From: Tupaia tana
Lineage: Eukaryota > Chordata > Mammalia > Scandentia > Tupaiidae
DNA: 64,000 nucleotides
Direction of reading: 5' to 3'
Assembly (NCBI GenBank): GCA_026018925.1
Contig: JAKSZU010000324.1
Coordinates: 124,001-188,000, forward strand
The notes under the pieces were generated by a model. It saw only the letters and a program-made list of their open reading frames with translations. It was not told where the DNA came from and did no database searches. Of this stretch, positions 10,001-21,835 are shown piece by piece; the first letter of the stretch is position 1; each line of letters starts with the position of its first letter. The position numbers and the translations under genes are program-made.

Positions 10001-13000
10001 TTAGGGAGGGTCACCTCTGACCCCCACCTCACTTCCAGACCCCCAGGCCCCAGACTCCACCTTCTAGACTATCCAGGACGGCCAGAAGGCAATAGGCTCT
10101 CCTGCAAGCCTCTGGCCGGCAAGGGACACTGAGGGAAGGTCACCTCTGACCCCCACCTCACTTCCAGACCCCCAGGCCCCAGACTCCACCTTCTAGGTAG
10201 GTAGCCAGGATTTCCTTGAGGCGGTTTTTTGTTCTCTCTTGAAACCCCTGCATTCCCTTGTTAACACCTAGCTCTACTTCTCCCCCCAGACTATCCAGGA
10301 CTGCCAGAAGGCAATAGGCTCTCCTGCAAGCCTCTGCCGGCAAGGAACACTGAGGGAGGGTCACCTCTGACACCCACCTCACTTCCAGACCCCAAGACCC
10401 CAGACTCCACCTTCTAGACTATCCAGGACTGCCAGAAGGCAATAGGCTCTCCTGCAAGCCTCTGGCCGCCAAGGGACAGTGAGGGAAGGTCATCTCTGAC
10501 CCCCACCTCACTTCCAGACCCCCAGGCCCCAGACTCCACCTTCTAGGTAGGTAGCCAGGATTTCCTTGAGGCGGTTTTTTGTTCTCTCTTGAAACCCCTG
10601 CATTCCCTTGTTAACACCTAGCTCTCCTTATCCCCCCAGACTATCCAGGACTGCCAGAAGGCAATAGGCTCTCCTGCAAGCCTCTGGCCGGCAAGGGACA
10701 CTGACGGAGGGTCACATCTGACCCCCACCTCACTTCCAGACCCCCAGGCCCCAGACTCCACCTTCTAGACTCTCCAGGACTGCCAGAAGGCAATACGCTC
10801 TCCTGCAAGCCTCTGGCCGGCAAGGGACACTGAGGGAAGGTCACCTCTGACCCCCACCTCACTTCCAGACCCCCAGGTCCCTAGACTCCACCTTCTAGGT
10901 AGGTAGCCAGGATTTCCTTGAGGCGGTTTTTTGTTCTCTCTCGAAACCCCTGCATTCCCTTGTTAACACCTAGCTCTCCTTCTCCCCCCAGACTATCGAG
11001 GACAGCCAGAAGGCAATAGGCTCTCCTGCAAGCCTCTGGCCGGCAAGGGACACTGAGGGAGGGTCACCTCTGACCCCCACCTAACTTCCAGACCCCCAGG
11101 CCCCAGACTCCACCTTCTAGACTATCCAGGACTGCCAGAAGGCAATAGGCTCTCCTGCAAGCCTCTGGCCGGTAAGGGACACTGAGGGAAGGTCACCTCT
11201 GACCCCCACCTCACTTCCAGACCCCCAGGCCCCAGACTCCACCTTCTAGGTAGGTAGCCAGGATTTCCTTGAGGCGGTTTTTTGTTCTCTCTTGAAACCC
11301 CTGCATTCCCTTGTTAACACCTAGCTCTCCTTCTCCCCCCAGACTATCCAGGACTGCCAGAAGGCAATAGGCTCTCCTGCAAGCCTCTGGCCGGCAAGGG
11401 ACACTGAGGGAGGGTCACCTCTGACCCCCACCTCACTTCCAGACCCCCAGGCCCCAGACTCCACCTTCTAGACTATCCAGGACTGCCAGAAGGCAATAGG
11501 CTCTCCTGCAAGCCTCTGGCCGGCAGGGGACACTGAGGGAAGGTCACCTCTGACCCCCACCTCACTTCCAGACCCCCAGGCCCCAGACTCCACCTTCTAG
11601 GTAGGTAGCCAGGATTTCCTTGAGGCGGTTTTTTGTTCTCTCTTGAAACCCCTGCATTCCCTTGTTAACACCTAGCTCTCCTTCTCCCCCCAGACTATCC
11701 AGGACGGCCAGAAGGCAGTAGGCTCTCCTGCAAGCCTCTGGCCGGCAAGGGACACTGAGGGAGGGTCACCTCTGACCCCCACCTCACTTCCAGACCCCCA
11801 GGCCCCAGACTCCACCTTCAAGGTAGGTAGCCAGGATTTCCTTGAGGCAGTGTTTTGTTCTCTCTTGAGACCCCTGCATTCCCTTGTTAACACCTAGCTC
11901 TCCTTCTCTCCCCAGACTATCTAGGACTGCCAGAAGGCAATTGGCTCTCCTGCAAGCGTCTGGCCGGCAAGGCACACTGAGGGAGGGTCACCTCTGACCC
12001 CCACCTCACTTCCAGACCCCCAGGCCCCAGACTCCACCTTCTAGACTATCCAGGACTGCCAGAAGGCAATAGGCTCTCCTGCAAGCCTCTGGCCGGCAAG
12101 GGACACTGAGGGAAGGTCACCTCTGAACCCCACCTCACTTTCAGACCCCAGGCCACAAACTCCACCTTCTACGTAGGTAGCCAGGATTTCCTTGAGGCGG
12201 TTTTTTGTTCTCTCTTGAAACCCCTACATTCCCTTGTTAGCACCTAGCTCTCCTTCTCCCCCCAGCCTATCCAGGACTGCCAGAAGGCAATAGGCTCTCC
12301 TGCAAGCCTCTGGCCGGCAAGGGACACTGAGAGAGGGTCACCTCTGACCCCCACCTCACTTCCAGACCCCCAGGCCCCAGACTCCACCTTCTAGACTATC
12401 CAGGACTGCCAGAAGGCAATAGGCTCTCCTGCAAGCCTCTGGCTGGCAAGGGACACTGAGGGAAGGTCACCTCTGAACCCCACCTCACTTCCAGACCCCC
12501 AGGCCCCAGACTCCACCTTCTAGGTAGGTAGCCAGGATTTCCTTGAGGCGGTTTTTTGTTCTCTCTTGAAACCCCTGCATTCCCTTGTTAACACCTAGCT
12601 CTCCTTCTCCCCCCCAGACTATCCAGGACTGCCAGAAGGCAATAGGCTCTCCTGCAAGCCTCTGGCCGGCAAGGGACACTGAGGGAGGGTCACCTCTGAC
12701 CCCCACCTCACTTCCAGACCCCCAGGCCCCAGACTCCACCTTCTAGACTATCCAGGACTGCCAGAAGGCAATAGGCTCTCCTGCAAGCCTCTGGCCGGCA
12801 AGGGACACTGAGGGAAGGTCACCTCTGACCCCCACCTCACTTCCAGACCCCCAGGTCCCCAGACTCCACCTTCTAGGTAGGTAGCCAGGATTTCCTTGAG
12901 GCGGTTTTTTGTTCTCTCTTGAAACCCCTGCATTCCCTTGTTAACACCTAGCTCTCCTTCTCCCCCCAGACTATCCAGGACTGCCAGAAGGCAATAGGCT

Positions 13001-13226
13001 CTCCTGCAAGCCTCTGGCCGGCAAGGGACACTGAGGGAGGGTCACCTCTGACCCCCACCTCACTTCCAGACCCCCAGGCCCCAGACTCCACCTTCTAGAC
13101 TATCCAGGACTGCCAGAAGGCAATAGGCTCTCCTGCAAGCCTCTGGCCGGCAAGGGACACTGAGGGAAGGTCACCTCTGAACCCCACCTCACTTCCAGAC
13201 CCCCAGGCCCCAGACTCCACCTTCTA
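7070..13226 (+). repeat. Long block 1, copy 2 (6,157 bp)
   Basis: Spacer starts: 7070, 7291, 7642, 7995, 8347, 8698, 8921, 9272, 9494, 9845, 10196, 10546, 10898, 11249, 11600, 11822, 12172, 12523, 12876. Single-module intervals end before 7291, 8921, 9494 and 11822. The offset from copy 1 drifts from 6,504 to 6,508 bp through small insertions, then drops to 6,157 after about 12.6 kb where one 351-bp unit is missing. Another 351-bp unit is missing between 7163 and 7290, where an A module with a GCGTCTGG variant directly follows the spacer with the long C run. The two losses are whole-unit contractions. Confidence 0.9.
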
Positions 13227-16200
13227 GGTAGGTAGCCAGGATTTCCTTGAGGCGGTTTTTTGTTCTCTCTTGAAACCCCTACATTCCCTTGTTAACACCT
13301 AGCTCTCCTTCCCCCCCAGACTATCCAGGACTGCCAGAAGGCAATAGGCTCTCCTGCAAGCCTCTGGCCGGCAAGGGACACTGAGGGAGGGTCACCTCTG
13401 ACCCCCACCTCACTTCCAGACCCCAGGGCCACAGACTCCACCTTCTAGACTATCCAGGACTGCCAGAAGGCAATAGGCTCTCCTGCAAGCCTCTGGCCGG
13501 CAAGGGGACATTGAGGGAAGGTCACCTCTGACCCCCACCTCACTTCCAGACCCCCAGGCCCCAGACTCCACCTTCTAGGTAGGTAGCCAGGATGTCCTTG
13601 AGGCGGTTTTTTGTTCTCTCTTGAAACCCCTGCATTCCCTTGTTAACACCTAGCTCTCCTTCTCCCCCCAGACTATCCAGGACTGCCAGAAGGCAATAGG
13701 CTCTCCTGCAAGCCTCTGGCCGGCAAGGGACACTGAGGGAGGGTCACCTCTGACCCCCACCTCACTTCCAGACCCCCAGGCCCCAGACTCCACCTTCTAG
13801 ACTATCCAGGACTGCCAGAAGGCAATAGGCTCTCCTGCAAGCCTCTGGCCGGCAAGGGACACTGAGGGAAGGTCACCTCTGACCCCCACCTCACTTCCAG
13901 ACCCCCAGGCCCCAGACTCCACCTTCTAGGTAGGTAGCCAGGATTTCCTTGAGGCGGTTTTTTGTTCTCTCTTGAAACCCCTGCATTCCCTTTTTAACAC
14001 CTAGCTCTCCTTCTCCCCCCAGATTATCCAGGACTGCCAGAAGGCAATAGGCTCTCCTGCAAGCCTCTGGCCGGCAAGGGACACTGAAGGAGGGTCACTT
14101 CTGACCCCCACCTCACTTCCAGACCTCCAGGCCCCAGACTCCACCTTCTAGACTATCCAGGACTGCCAGAAGGCAATAGGCTCTCCTGCAAGCCTCTGGC
14201 CGGCAAGGGACACTGAGGGAAGGTCACCTCTGACCCCCACCTCACTTCCAGACCCCCAGGCCCCAGACTCCACCTTCTAGGTAGGTAGCCAGGATTTCCT
14301 TGAGGCGGTTTTTTGTTCTCTCTTGAAACCCCTGCATTCCCTTGTTAACACCTAGCTCTCCTTCTCCCCCCAGACTATCCAGGACTGCCAGAAGGCAATA
14401 GGCTCTCCTGCAAGCCTCTGGCCGGCAAGGGGACACTGAGGGAGGGTCACCTCTGACCCCCACCTCACTTCCAGACCCCCAGGCCCCAGACTCCACCTTC
14501 TAGACTATCCAGGACTGCCAGAAGGCAATAGGCTCTCCTGCAAGCCTCTGGACGACAAGGGACACTGAGGGAGGGTCACCTCTGACCCCCACCTCACTTC
14601 CAGACCCCCAGGCCCCAGACTCCACCTTCTAGGTAGGTAGCCAGGATTTCCTTGAGGCGGTTTTTTGTTCTCTCTTGAAACCCCTGCATTCCCTTGTTAA
14701 CACCTAGCTCTCCTTCTCCCCCAGACTATCCAGGACTGCCAGAAGGGAATAGGCTCTCCTGCAAGCCTCTGGCCGGCAAGGGACACTGAGGGAGGGACAC
14801 CTCTGACCCCCACCTCACTTCCAGACCCCCAGGCCCCAGACTCCACCTTCTAGACTATCCAGGACTGCCAGAAGGCAATAGGCTCTCCTGCAAGCCTCTG
14901 GCCGGCAAGGGACACTGAGTGAAGGTCACCTCTGACCCCCACCTCACTTTCAGACCCCCAGGCCCCAGACTCCACCTTCTAGGTAGGTAGCCAGGATTTC
15001 CTTGAGGCGGTTTTTTGTTCTCTCTTGAAACCCCTGCATTCCCTTGTTAACACCTAGCTCTCCTTCTCCTCCCAGACTATCCAGGACTGCCAGAAGGCAA
15101 TAGGCTCTCCTGCAAGCCTCTGGCCGGCAAGGGACACTGAGGGAGGGTCACCTCTGACCCCCACCTCACTTCCAGACCCCCAGGCCCCAGACTCCACCTA
15201 CTAGGTAGGTAGCCAGGATTTCCTTGAGGTGGTTTTTTGTTCTCTCTTGAAACCCCTGCATTCCCTTGTTAACACCTAGCTCTCCTTCTCCCCCCAGACT
15301 ATCCAGGACTGCCAGAAGGCAATTGGCTCTCCTGCAAGGCTCTGGCCGGCAAGGCACACTGAGGGAGGGTCACCTCTGACCCCGACCTCACTTCCAGACC
15401 CCCAGGCCCCAGACTCCACCTTCTAGACTATCCAGGACTGCCAGAAGGCAATAGGCTCTCCTGCAAGCCTCTGGCCGTCAAGGGACACTGAGGGAAGGTA
15501 ACCTCTGACCCCCACCTCACTTCCAGACCCCCAGGCCCCAGACTCCTCCTTCTATGTAGGTAGCCAGGATTTCCTTGAGGCGGTTTTTTGTTCTCTCTTG
15601 AAACCCCTGCATTCCCTTGTTAACACCTAGCTCTCCTTCTCCCCCCAGACTATCCAGGACTGCCAGAAGCCAATAGGCTCTCCTGCAAGCCTCTGGCCGG
15701 CAAGGGACACTGAGGGAGGGTCATCTCTGACCCCCACCTCACTTCCAGACCCCCAGGACCCAGACTCCACCTTCTAGACTATCCAGGACTGCCAGAAGGC
15801 AATAGACTCTCCTGCAAGCCTCTGGCCGGCAAGGGACACTGAGGGAAGGTCACCTCTGACCCCCACCTCACTTCCAGACCCCCAGGCCCCAGACTCCACC
15901 TTCTAGGTAGGTAGCCAGGATTTCCTTGAGGCCGTTTTTTGTTCTCTCTTGAAACCCCTGTATTCCCTTGTTAACACCTAGCTCTCCTTCTCCCCCCAGA
16001 CTATCCAGGACTGCCAGAAGGCAATAGGCTCTCCTGCAAGCCTCTGACCGGCAAAGGACACTGAGGGAGGGTCACCTCTGACCCCCACCTCACTTCCAGA
16101 CCCCCAGGCCCCAGACTCCACCTTCTAGACTATCCAGGACTGCCAGAAGGCAATAGGCTGTCCTGCAAGCCTCTGGCCGCCAAGGGACACTGAAGGAAGG

Positions 16201-17181
16201 TCACCTCTGACCCCCACCTCACTTCCAGACCCCCAGGCCCCAGACTCCACCTTCTAGGTAGGTAGCCAGGATTTCCTTGAGGCCGTTTTTTGTTCTCTCT
16301 TGAAACCCCTGCATTCCCTTGTTAACACCTAGCTCTCCTTCTCCCCCCAGACTATCCAGGACTGCCAGAAGGCAATAGGCTCTCCTGCAAGCCTCTGGCC
16401 GGCAAGGGACACTGAGGGAGGGTCACCTCTGACCCCCACCTCACTTCCAGACCCCCAGGCCCCAGACTCCACCTTCTAGACTATCCAGGACTGCCAGAAG
16501 GCAATAGGCTCCCCTGCAAGCCTCTGGCCGGCAAGGGACACTGAGGGAAGGTCACCTCTGACCCCCACCTCACTTCCAGACCCCCAGTCCCCAGACTCCA
16601 CCTTCTAGGTAGGTAGCCAGGATTTTCCTTGAGGCGGTTTTTAGTTCTCTCTTGAAACCCCTGCATTGCCTTGTTAACACCTAGCTCTCCTTCTCCCCCA
16701 GACTATCCAGGACTGCCAGAAGGCAATAGGCTCTCCTGCAAGCCTCTGGCCGGCAAGGGACACTGAGGGAGGGTCACCTCTGACCCCCACCTCACTTCCA
16801 GACCCCCAGGCCCCAGACTCCACCTTCTAGACTATCCAGGACTGCCAGAAGGCAATAGGCTCTCCTGCAAGCCTCTGGCCGGCAAGGGACACTGAGGGAA
16901 GGTCACCTCTGACCCCCACCTCACTTCCAGACCCCCAGGCCCCAGACTCCACCTTCTAGGTAGGTAGCCAGGATTTCCTTGAGGCGGTTTTTTTGTTCTC
17001 TCTTGAAACCCCTGCATTCCCTTGTTAACACCTAGCTCTCCTTCTCCCCCCAGACTATCCAGGACTGCCAGAAGGCAATAGGCTCTCCTGCAAGCCTCTG
17101 GCCGGCAAGGGACACTGAGGGAGGGTTACCTCTGACCCCCACCTCACTTCCAGACCCCCAGGCCCTAGACTCCACCTTCTA
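13227..17181 (+). repeat. Transition segment with start of a third block 1 copy
   Basis: Spacer starts: 13227, 13578, 13929, 14280, 14632, 14982, 15204, 15555, 15906, 16257, 16608, 16959. Single-module intervals end before 15204 and 17182. The first ~350 bp repeat the start of block 1: CCTACATTCC, then CCCCAGGGCCAC in the A module, GACATTGAGG in B and GATGTCC in the spacer at 13578. After that the match to 658 onward is lost. From about 15.2 to 17.0 kb the variants (CTATGTAGG or similar, GCCGTCAAGG, GAAGCCAATAG, AATAGACTC, GACACTGAAGG, GCATTGCC) match 28.8-30.5 kb at an offset near 13.58 kb. Confidence 0.82.
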
Positions 17182-19158
17182 GGTAGGTAGCCAGGATTTC
17201 CTTGAGGCGGTTTTTTGTTCTCTCTTGAAACCCCTGCATTCCCTTGTTAACACCTAGCTCTCCTACTCCCCCCAGACTATCCAGGACGGCCAGAAGGCAA
17301 TAGGCTCTCCTGCAAGCCTCTGGCCGGCAAGGGACACTGAGGGAGGGTCACCTCTGACCCCCATCTGACTTCCAGACCCCAGGGCCACAGACTCCACCTT
17401 CTAGACTATCCAGGACTGCCAGAAGGCAATAGGCTCTCCTGCAAGCCTCTGGCCGGCAAGGGACATTGAGGGAAGGTCACCTCTGACCCCCACCTCACTT
17501 CCAGACCCCCAGGCCCCAGACTCCACCTTCTAGGTAGGTAGCCAGGATTTCCTTGAGGCGGTTTTTTGTTCTCTCTTGAAACCCCTGTATTCCCTTGTTA
17601 ACACCTAGCTCTCCTTCTCCCCCCAGACTATCCAGGACTGCCAGAAGGCAATAGGTTCTCCTGCAAGCCTCTGGCCGGCAAGGGACACTGAGGGAGGGTC
17701 ACCTCTGACCCCCACCTCACTTCCAGACCCCCAGGCCCCAGACTCCACCTTCTAGACTATCCAGGACTGCCAGAAGGCAATAGGCTCTCCTGCAAGCCTC
17801 TGGCCGGCAAGGGACACTGAGGGAAGGTCACCTCTGACCCCCACCTCACTTCCAGACCCCCAGGCCCCAGACTCCACCTTCTAGGTAGGTAGCCAGGATT
17901 TCCTTGAGGCGGTTTTTTGTTCTCTCTTGAAACCCCTGCATTCCCTTGTTAACACCTAGCTCTCCTTCTCCCCCCAGACTATCCAGGACTGCCAGAAGGC
18001 AATAGGCTCTCCTGCAAGCCTCTGGCCGGCAAGGGACACTGAGGGAGGGTCACCTCTGACCCCCACCTCACTTCCAGACCCCCAGGCCCCAGACTCCACC
18101 TTCTAGACTATCCAGGACTGCCAGAAGGCAATAGGCTCTCCTGCAAGCCTCTGGCCGGCAAGGGACACTGAGGGAAGGTCACCTCTGACCCCCACCTCAC
18201 TTCCAGACCCCCAGGCCCCAGACTCCACCTTCTAGGTAGGTAGCCAGGATTTCCTTGAGGCGGTTTTTTGTTCTCTCTTGAAACCCCTGCATTCCCTTGT
18301 TAACACCTAGCTCTCCTTCTCCCCCCAGACTATCCAGGACTGACAGAAGGCAATAGGCTCTCCTGCAAGCCTCTGGCCGGCAAGGGACACTGAGAGAGGG
18401 TCACCTCTGACCCCCACCTCACTTCCAGAACCCCAGGCCCCAGACTCCACCTTCTAGACTATCCAGGACTGCCAGAAGGCAATAGGCTCTCCTGCAAGCC
18501 TCTGGCCGGCAAGGGACACTGAGGGAAGGTCACCTCTGACCCCCACCTCACTTCCAGACCCCCAGGCCCCAGACTCCACCTTCTAGGTAGGTAGCCAGGA
18601 TTTCCTTGAGGCGGTTTTTTGTTCTCTCTTGAAACCCCTGCATTCCCTTGTTAACACCTAGCTCTCCTTCTTCCCCCAGACTATCCAGGACTGCCAGAAG
18701 GCAATAGGCTCTCCTGCAAGCCTCTGGCCGGCAAGGGACACTGAGGGAGGGACACCTCTGACCCCCACCTCACTTCCAGACCCCCAGGCCCCAGACTCCA
18801 CCTTCTAGACTATCCAGGACTGCCAGAAGGCAATAGGCTCTCCTGCAAGCCTCTGGCCGGCAAGGGACACTGAGGGAAGGTCACCTCTGACCCCCACCTC
18901 ACTTCCAGACCCCCAGGCCCCAGACTCCACCTTCTAGGTAGGTAGCCAGGATTTCCTTGAGGCGGTTTTTTGTTCTCTCTTGAAACCCCTGCATTCCCTT
19001 GTTAACACCTAGCTCTCCTTCTCCCCCCAGACTATCCAGGACTGCCAGAAGGCAATAGGCTCTCCTGCAAGCCTCTGGCCGGCAAGGGACACTGAGGGAG
19101 GGTCACCTCTGACCCCCACCTCACTTCCAGACCCCCAGGCCCCAGACTCCACCTTCTA
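17182..19158 (+). repeat. Block P, copy 1 (1,977 bp)
   Basis: Five A-B units and one single-module unit. Spacer starts: 17182, 17533, 17884, 18235, 18586, 18937. Marks are CTGACTTCCAGACCCCAGGG in the first A module, GACATTGAGG in its B module, CCTGTATTCCC in the second spacer, GGACTGACAG in the fourth A module and GGGAGGGACACC in the fifth. The same order and length recur at 31239 and 37173, and each copy is followed by block Q. Confidence 0.87.
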
Positions 19159-21835
19159 GGTAGGTAGCCAGGATTTCCTTGAGGCGGTTTTTTGTTCTCT
19201 CTTGAAACCCCTGCATTCCCTTGTTAACACCTAGCTCTCCTTCTCCCCCCAGACTATCCAGGACAGCCAGAAGGCAATTGGCTCTCCTGCAAGCCTCTGG
19301 CCGGCAAGGCACACTGAGGGAGGTTCACCTCTGATCCCCACCTCACTTCCAGACCCCCAGGCCCCAGACTCCACCTTCTAGACTATCCAGGACTGCCAGA
19401 AGGCAATAGGCTCTCCTGCAAGCCTCTGGCCGGCAAGGGACACTGAGGGAAGGTCACCTCTGAACCCCACCTCACTTCCAGACCCCCAGGCCCCAGACTC
19501 CACCTTCTACGTAGGTAGCCACGATTTCCTTGAGGCGGTTTTTTGTTCTCTCTTGAAACCCCTGCATTCCCTTGTTAACACCTAGCTCTCCTTCTCCCCC
19601 CAGACTATCCAGGACTGCCAGAAGGCAATAGGCTATCCTGCAAGCCTCTGGCCGGCAAGGGACACTGAGGGAGGGTCACCTCTGACCCCCACCTCACTTC
19701 CAGACCCCCAGGCCCCAGACTCCACCTTCTAGGTAGGTAGCCAGGATTTCCTTGAGGCGGTTTTTTGTTCTCTCTTGAAACCCCTGCATTCCCTTGTTAA
19801 CACCTAGCTCTCATTCTCCCCCCAGACTATCCAGGACTGCCAGAAGGCAATGGGCTCTCCTGCAAGGCTCTGGCCGGCAAGGTACACTGAGGGAGGGTCA
19901 CCTCTGACCCCCACCTCACTTCCAGACCCCCAGGCCCCAGACTCCACCTTCTAGACTATCCAGGACTGCCAGAAGGCAATAGGCTCACCTGCAAGCCTCT
20001 GGCCGTCAAGGGACACTGAGGGAAGGTCACCTCTGACCCCCACCTCACTTCCAGACCGCCAGGCCCCAGACTCCACCTTCTAGGTAGGTAGCCAGGATTT
20101 CCTTGAGGCGGTTTTTTGTTCTCTCTTGAAACCCCTGCATTCCCTTGTTAACACCTAGCTCTCCTTCTCCCCCCAGACTATCCAGGACTGCCAGAAGGCA
20201 ATAGGCTCTCCTGCAAGCCTCTGGCCGGCAACGACACTGAGGGAGGGTCACCTCTGACCCCCACCTCACTTCCAGACCCCCAAGCCCCAGACTCCACCTT
20301 CTAGACTATCCAGGACTGCCAGAAGGCAATAGGCTCTCCTGCAAGCCTCTGGCCAGCAAGGGACACTGAGGGAAGGTCACCTCTGACCCCCACCTCACTT
20401 CCAGACCCTCAGGCCACAGACTCCACCTTCTAGGTAGGTAGCCAGGATTTCCTTGAGGCGGTTTTTTGTTCTCTCTTGAAACCCCTGCATTCCCTTGTTA
20501 ACACCTAGCTCTCCTTCCCCCCCAGACTATCCAGGACTGCCAGAAGGCAATAGGCTCTCCTGCAAGCCTCTGACCGGCAAGGGACACTGAGGGAGGGTCA
20601 CCTCTGACCCCCACCTCACTTCCAGACCCCCAGGCCCCAGACTCCACCTTCTAGACTATCCAGGACTGCCAGAAGGCAATAGGCTGTCCTGCAAGCCTCT
20701 GGCCGCCAAGGGACACTGACGGAAGGTCACCTCTGACCCCCACCTCACTTCCAGACCCCCAGGCCCCAGACTCCACCTTCTAGGTAGGTAGCCAGGATTT
20801 CCTTGAGGGGGTTTTTTGTTCTCTCTTGAAACCCCTGCATTCCCTTGTTAACACCTAGCTCTCCTTCTCCCCCCAGACTATCCAGGACTGCCAGAAGGCA
20901 ATAGGCTCTCCTGCAAGCCTCTGGCCGGCAAGGGACACTGAGGGAGGGTCACCTCTGACCCCCACCTCACTTCCAGACCCCTAGGCCCCAGACTCCACCT
21001 TCTAGACTATCCAGGACTGCCAGAAGGCAATAGGCTCTCCTGCAAGCCTCTGGCCGGCAAGGGACACTGAGGGAAGGTCACCTCTAACCCCCACCTCACT
21101 TCCAGACCCCCAGGCCCCAGACTCCACCTTCTAGGTAGGTAGCCAGGATTTCCTTGAGGCGATTTTTAGTTCTCTCTTGAAACCCCTGCATTCCCTTGTT
21201 AACACCTAGCTCTCCTTCTCCCCCCAGACTATCCAGGACTGCCAGAAGGCAATAGGCTCTCCTGCAAGCCTCTGGCCGGCAAGGGACACTGAGGGAGGGT
21301 CACCTCTGACCCCCACCTCACTTCTAGACCCCCAGGCCCCAGACTCCACCTTCTAGACTATCCAGGACTGCCAGAAGGCAATAGGCTCTCCTGCAAGCCT
21401 CTGGCCAGCAAGGGACACTGAGGGAAGGTCACCTCTGACCCCCACCTCACTTCCAGACCCCCAGGCCCCAGACTCCACCTTCTAGGTAGGTAGCCAGGAT
21501 TTCCTTGAGGCGGTTTTTTGTTCTCTCTTGAAACCCCTGCATTCCCTTGTTAAAACCTAGCTCTCCTTCTCCCCCCAGACTATCCAGGACTGCCAGAAGG
21601 CAATAGGCTCTCCTGCAAGCCTCTGGCCGGCAAGGGACACTGAGCGAGGGTCACCTCTGACCCCCACCTCACTTCCAGACACCCAGGCCCCAGACTCCAC
21701 CTTCTAGACTATCCGGGACTGCCAGAAGCCAATAGGCTCTCCTGCAAGCCTCTGGCAGGCAAGAGACACTGAGGGAAGGTCACCTCTGACCCCCACCTCA
21801 CTTCCAGACCCCCAGGCCCCAGACTCCACCTTCTA
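19159..21835 (+). repeat. Block Q, copy 1 (2,677 bp)
   Basis: Spacer starts: 19159, 19510, 19732, 20083, 20433, 20783, 21134, 21485; the single module ends before 19732. Marks include an AATTGGC A module with GCACAC, CTACGTAGG at 19507, GCTCTCATTC at about 19806, GCAAGGCTC near 19862, GACCGCCAGG at 20055, CCGGCAACGACAC at 20225, a TTTTTAG variant near 21171, GTTAAAACC at 21549 and GAGCGAGGG at 21643. The tandem copy that follows has exactly the same length. Confidence 0.9.
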
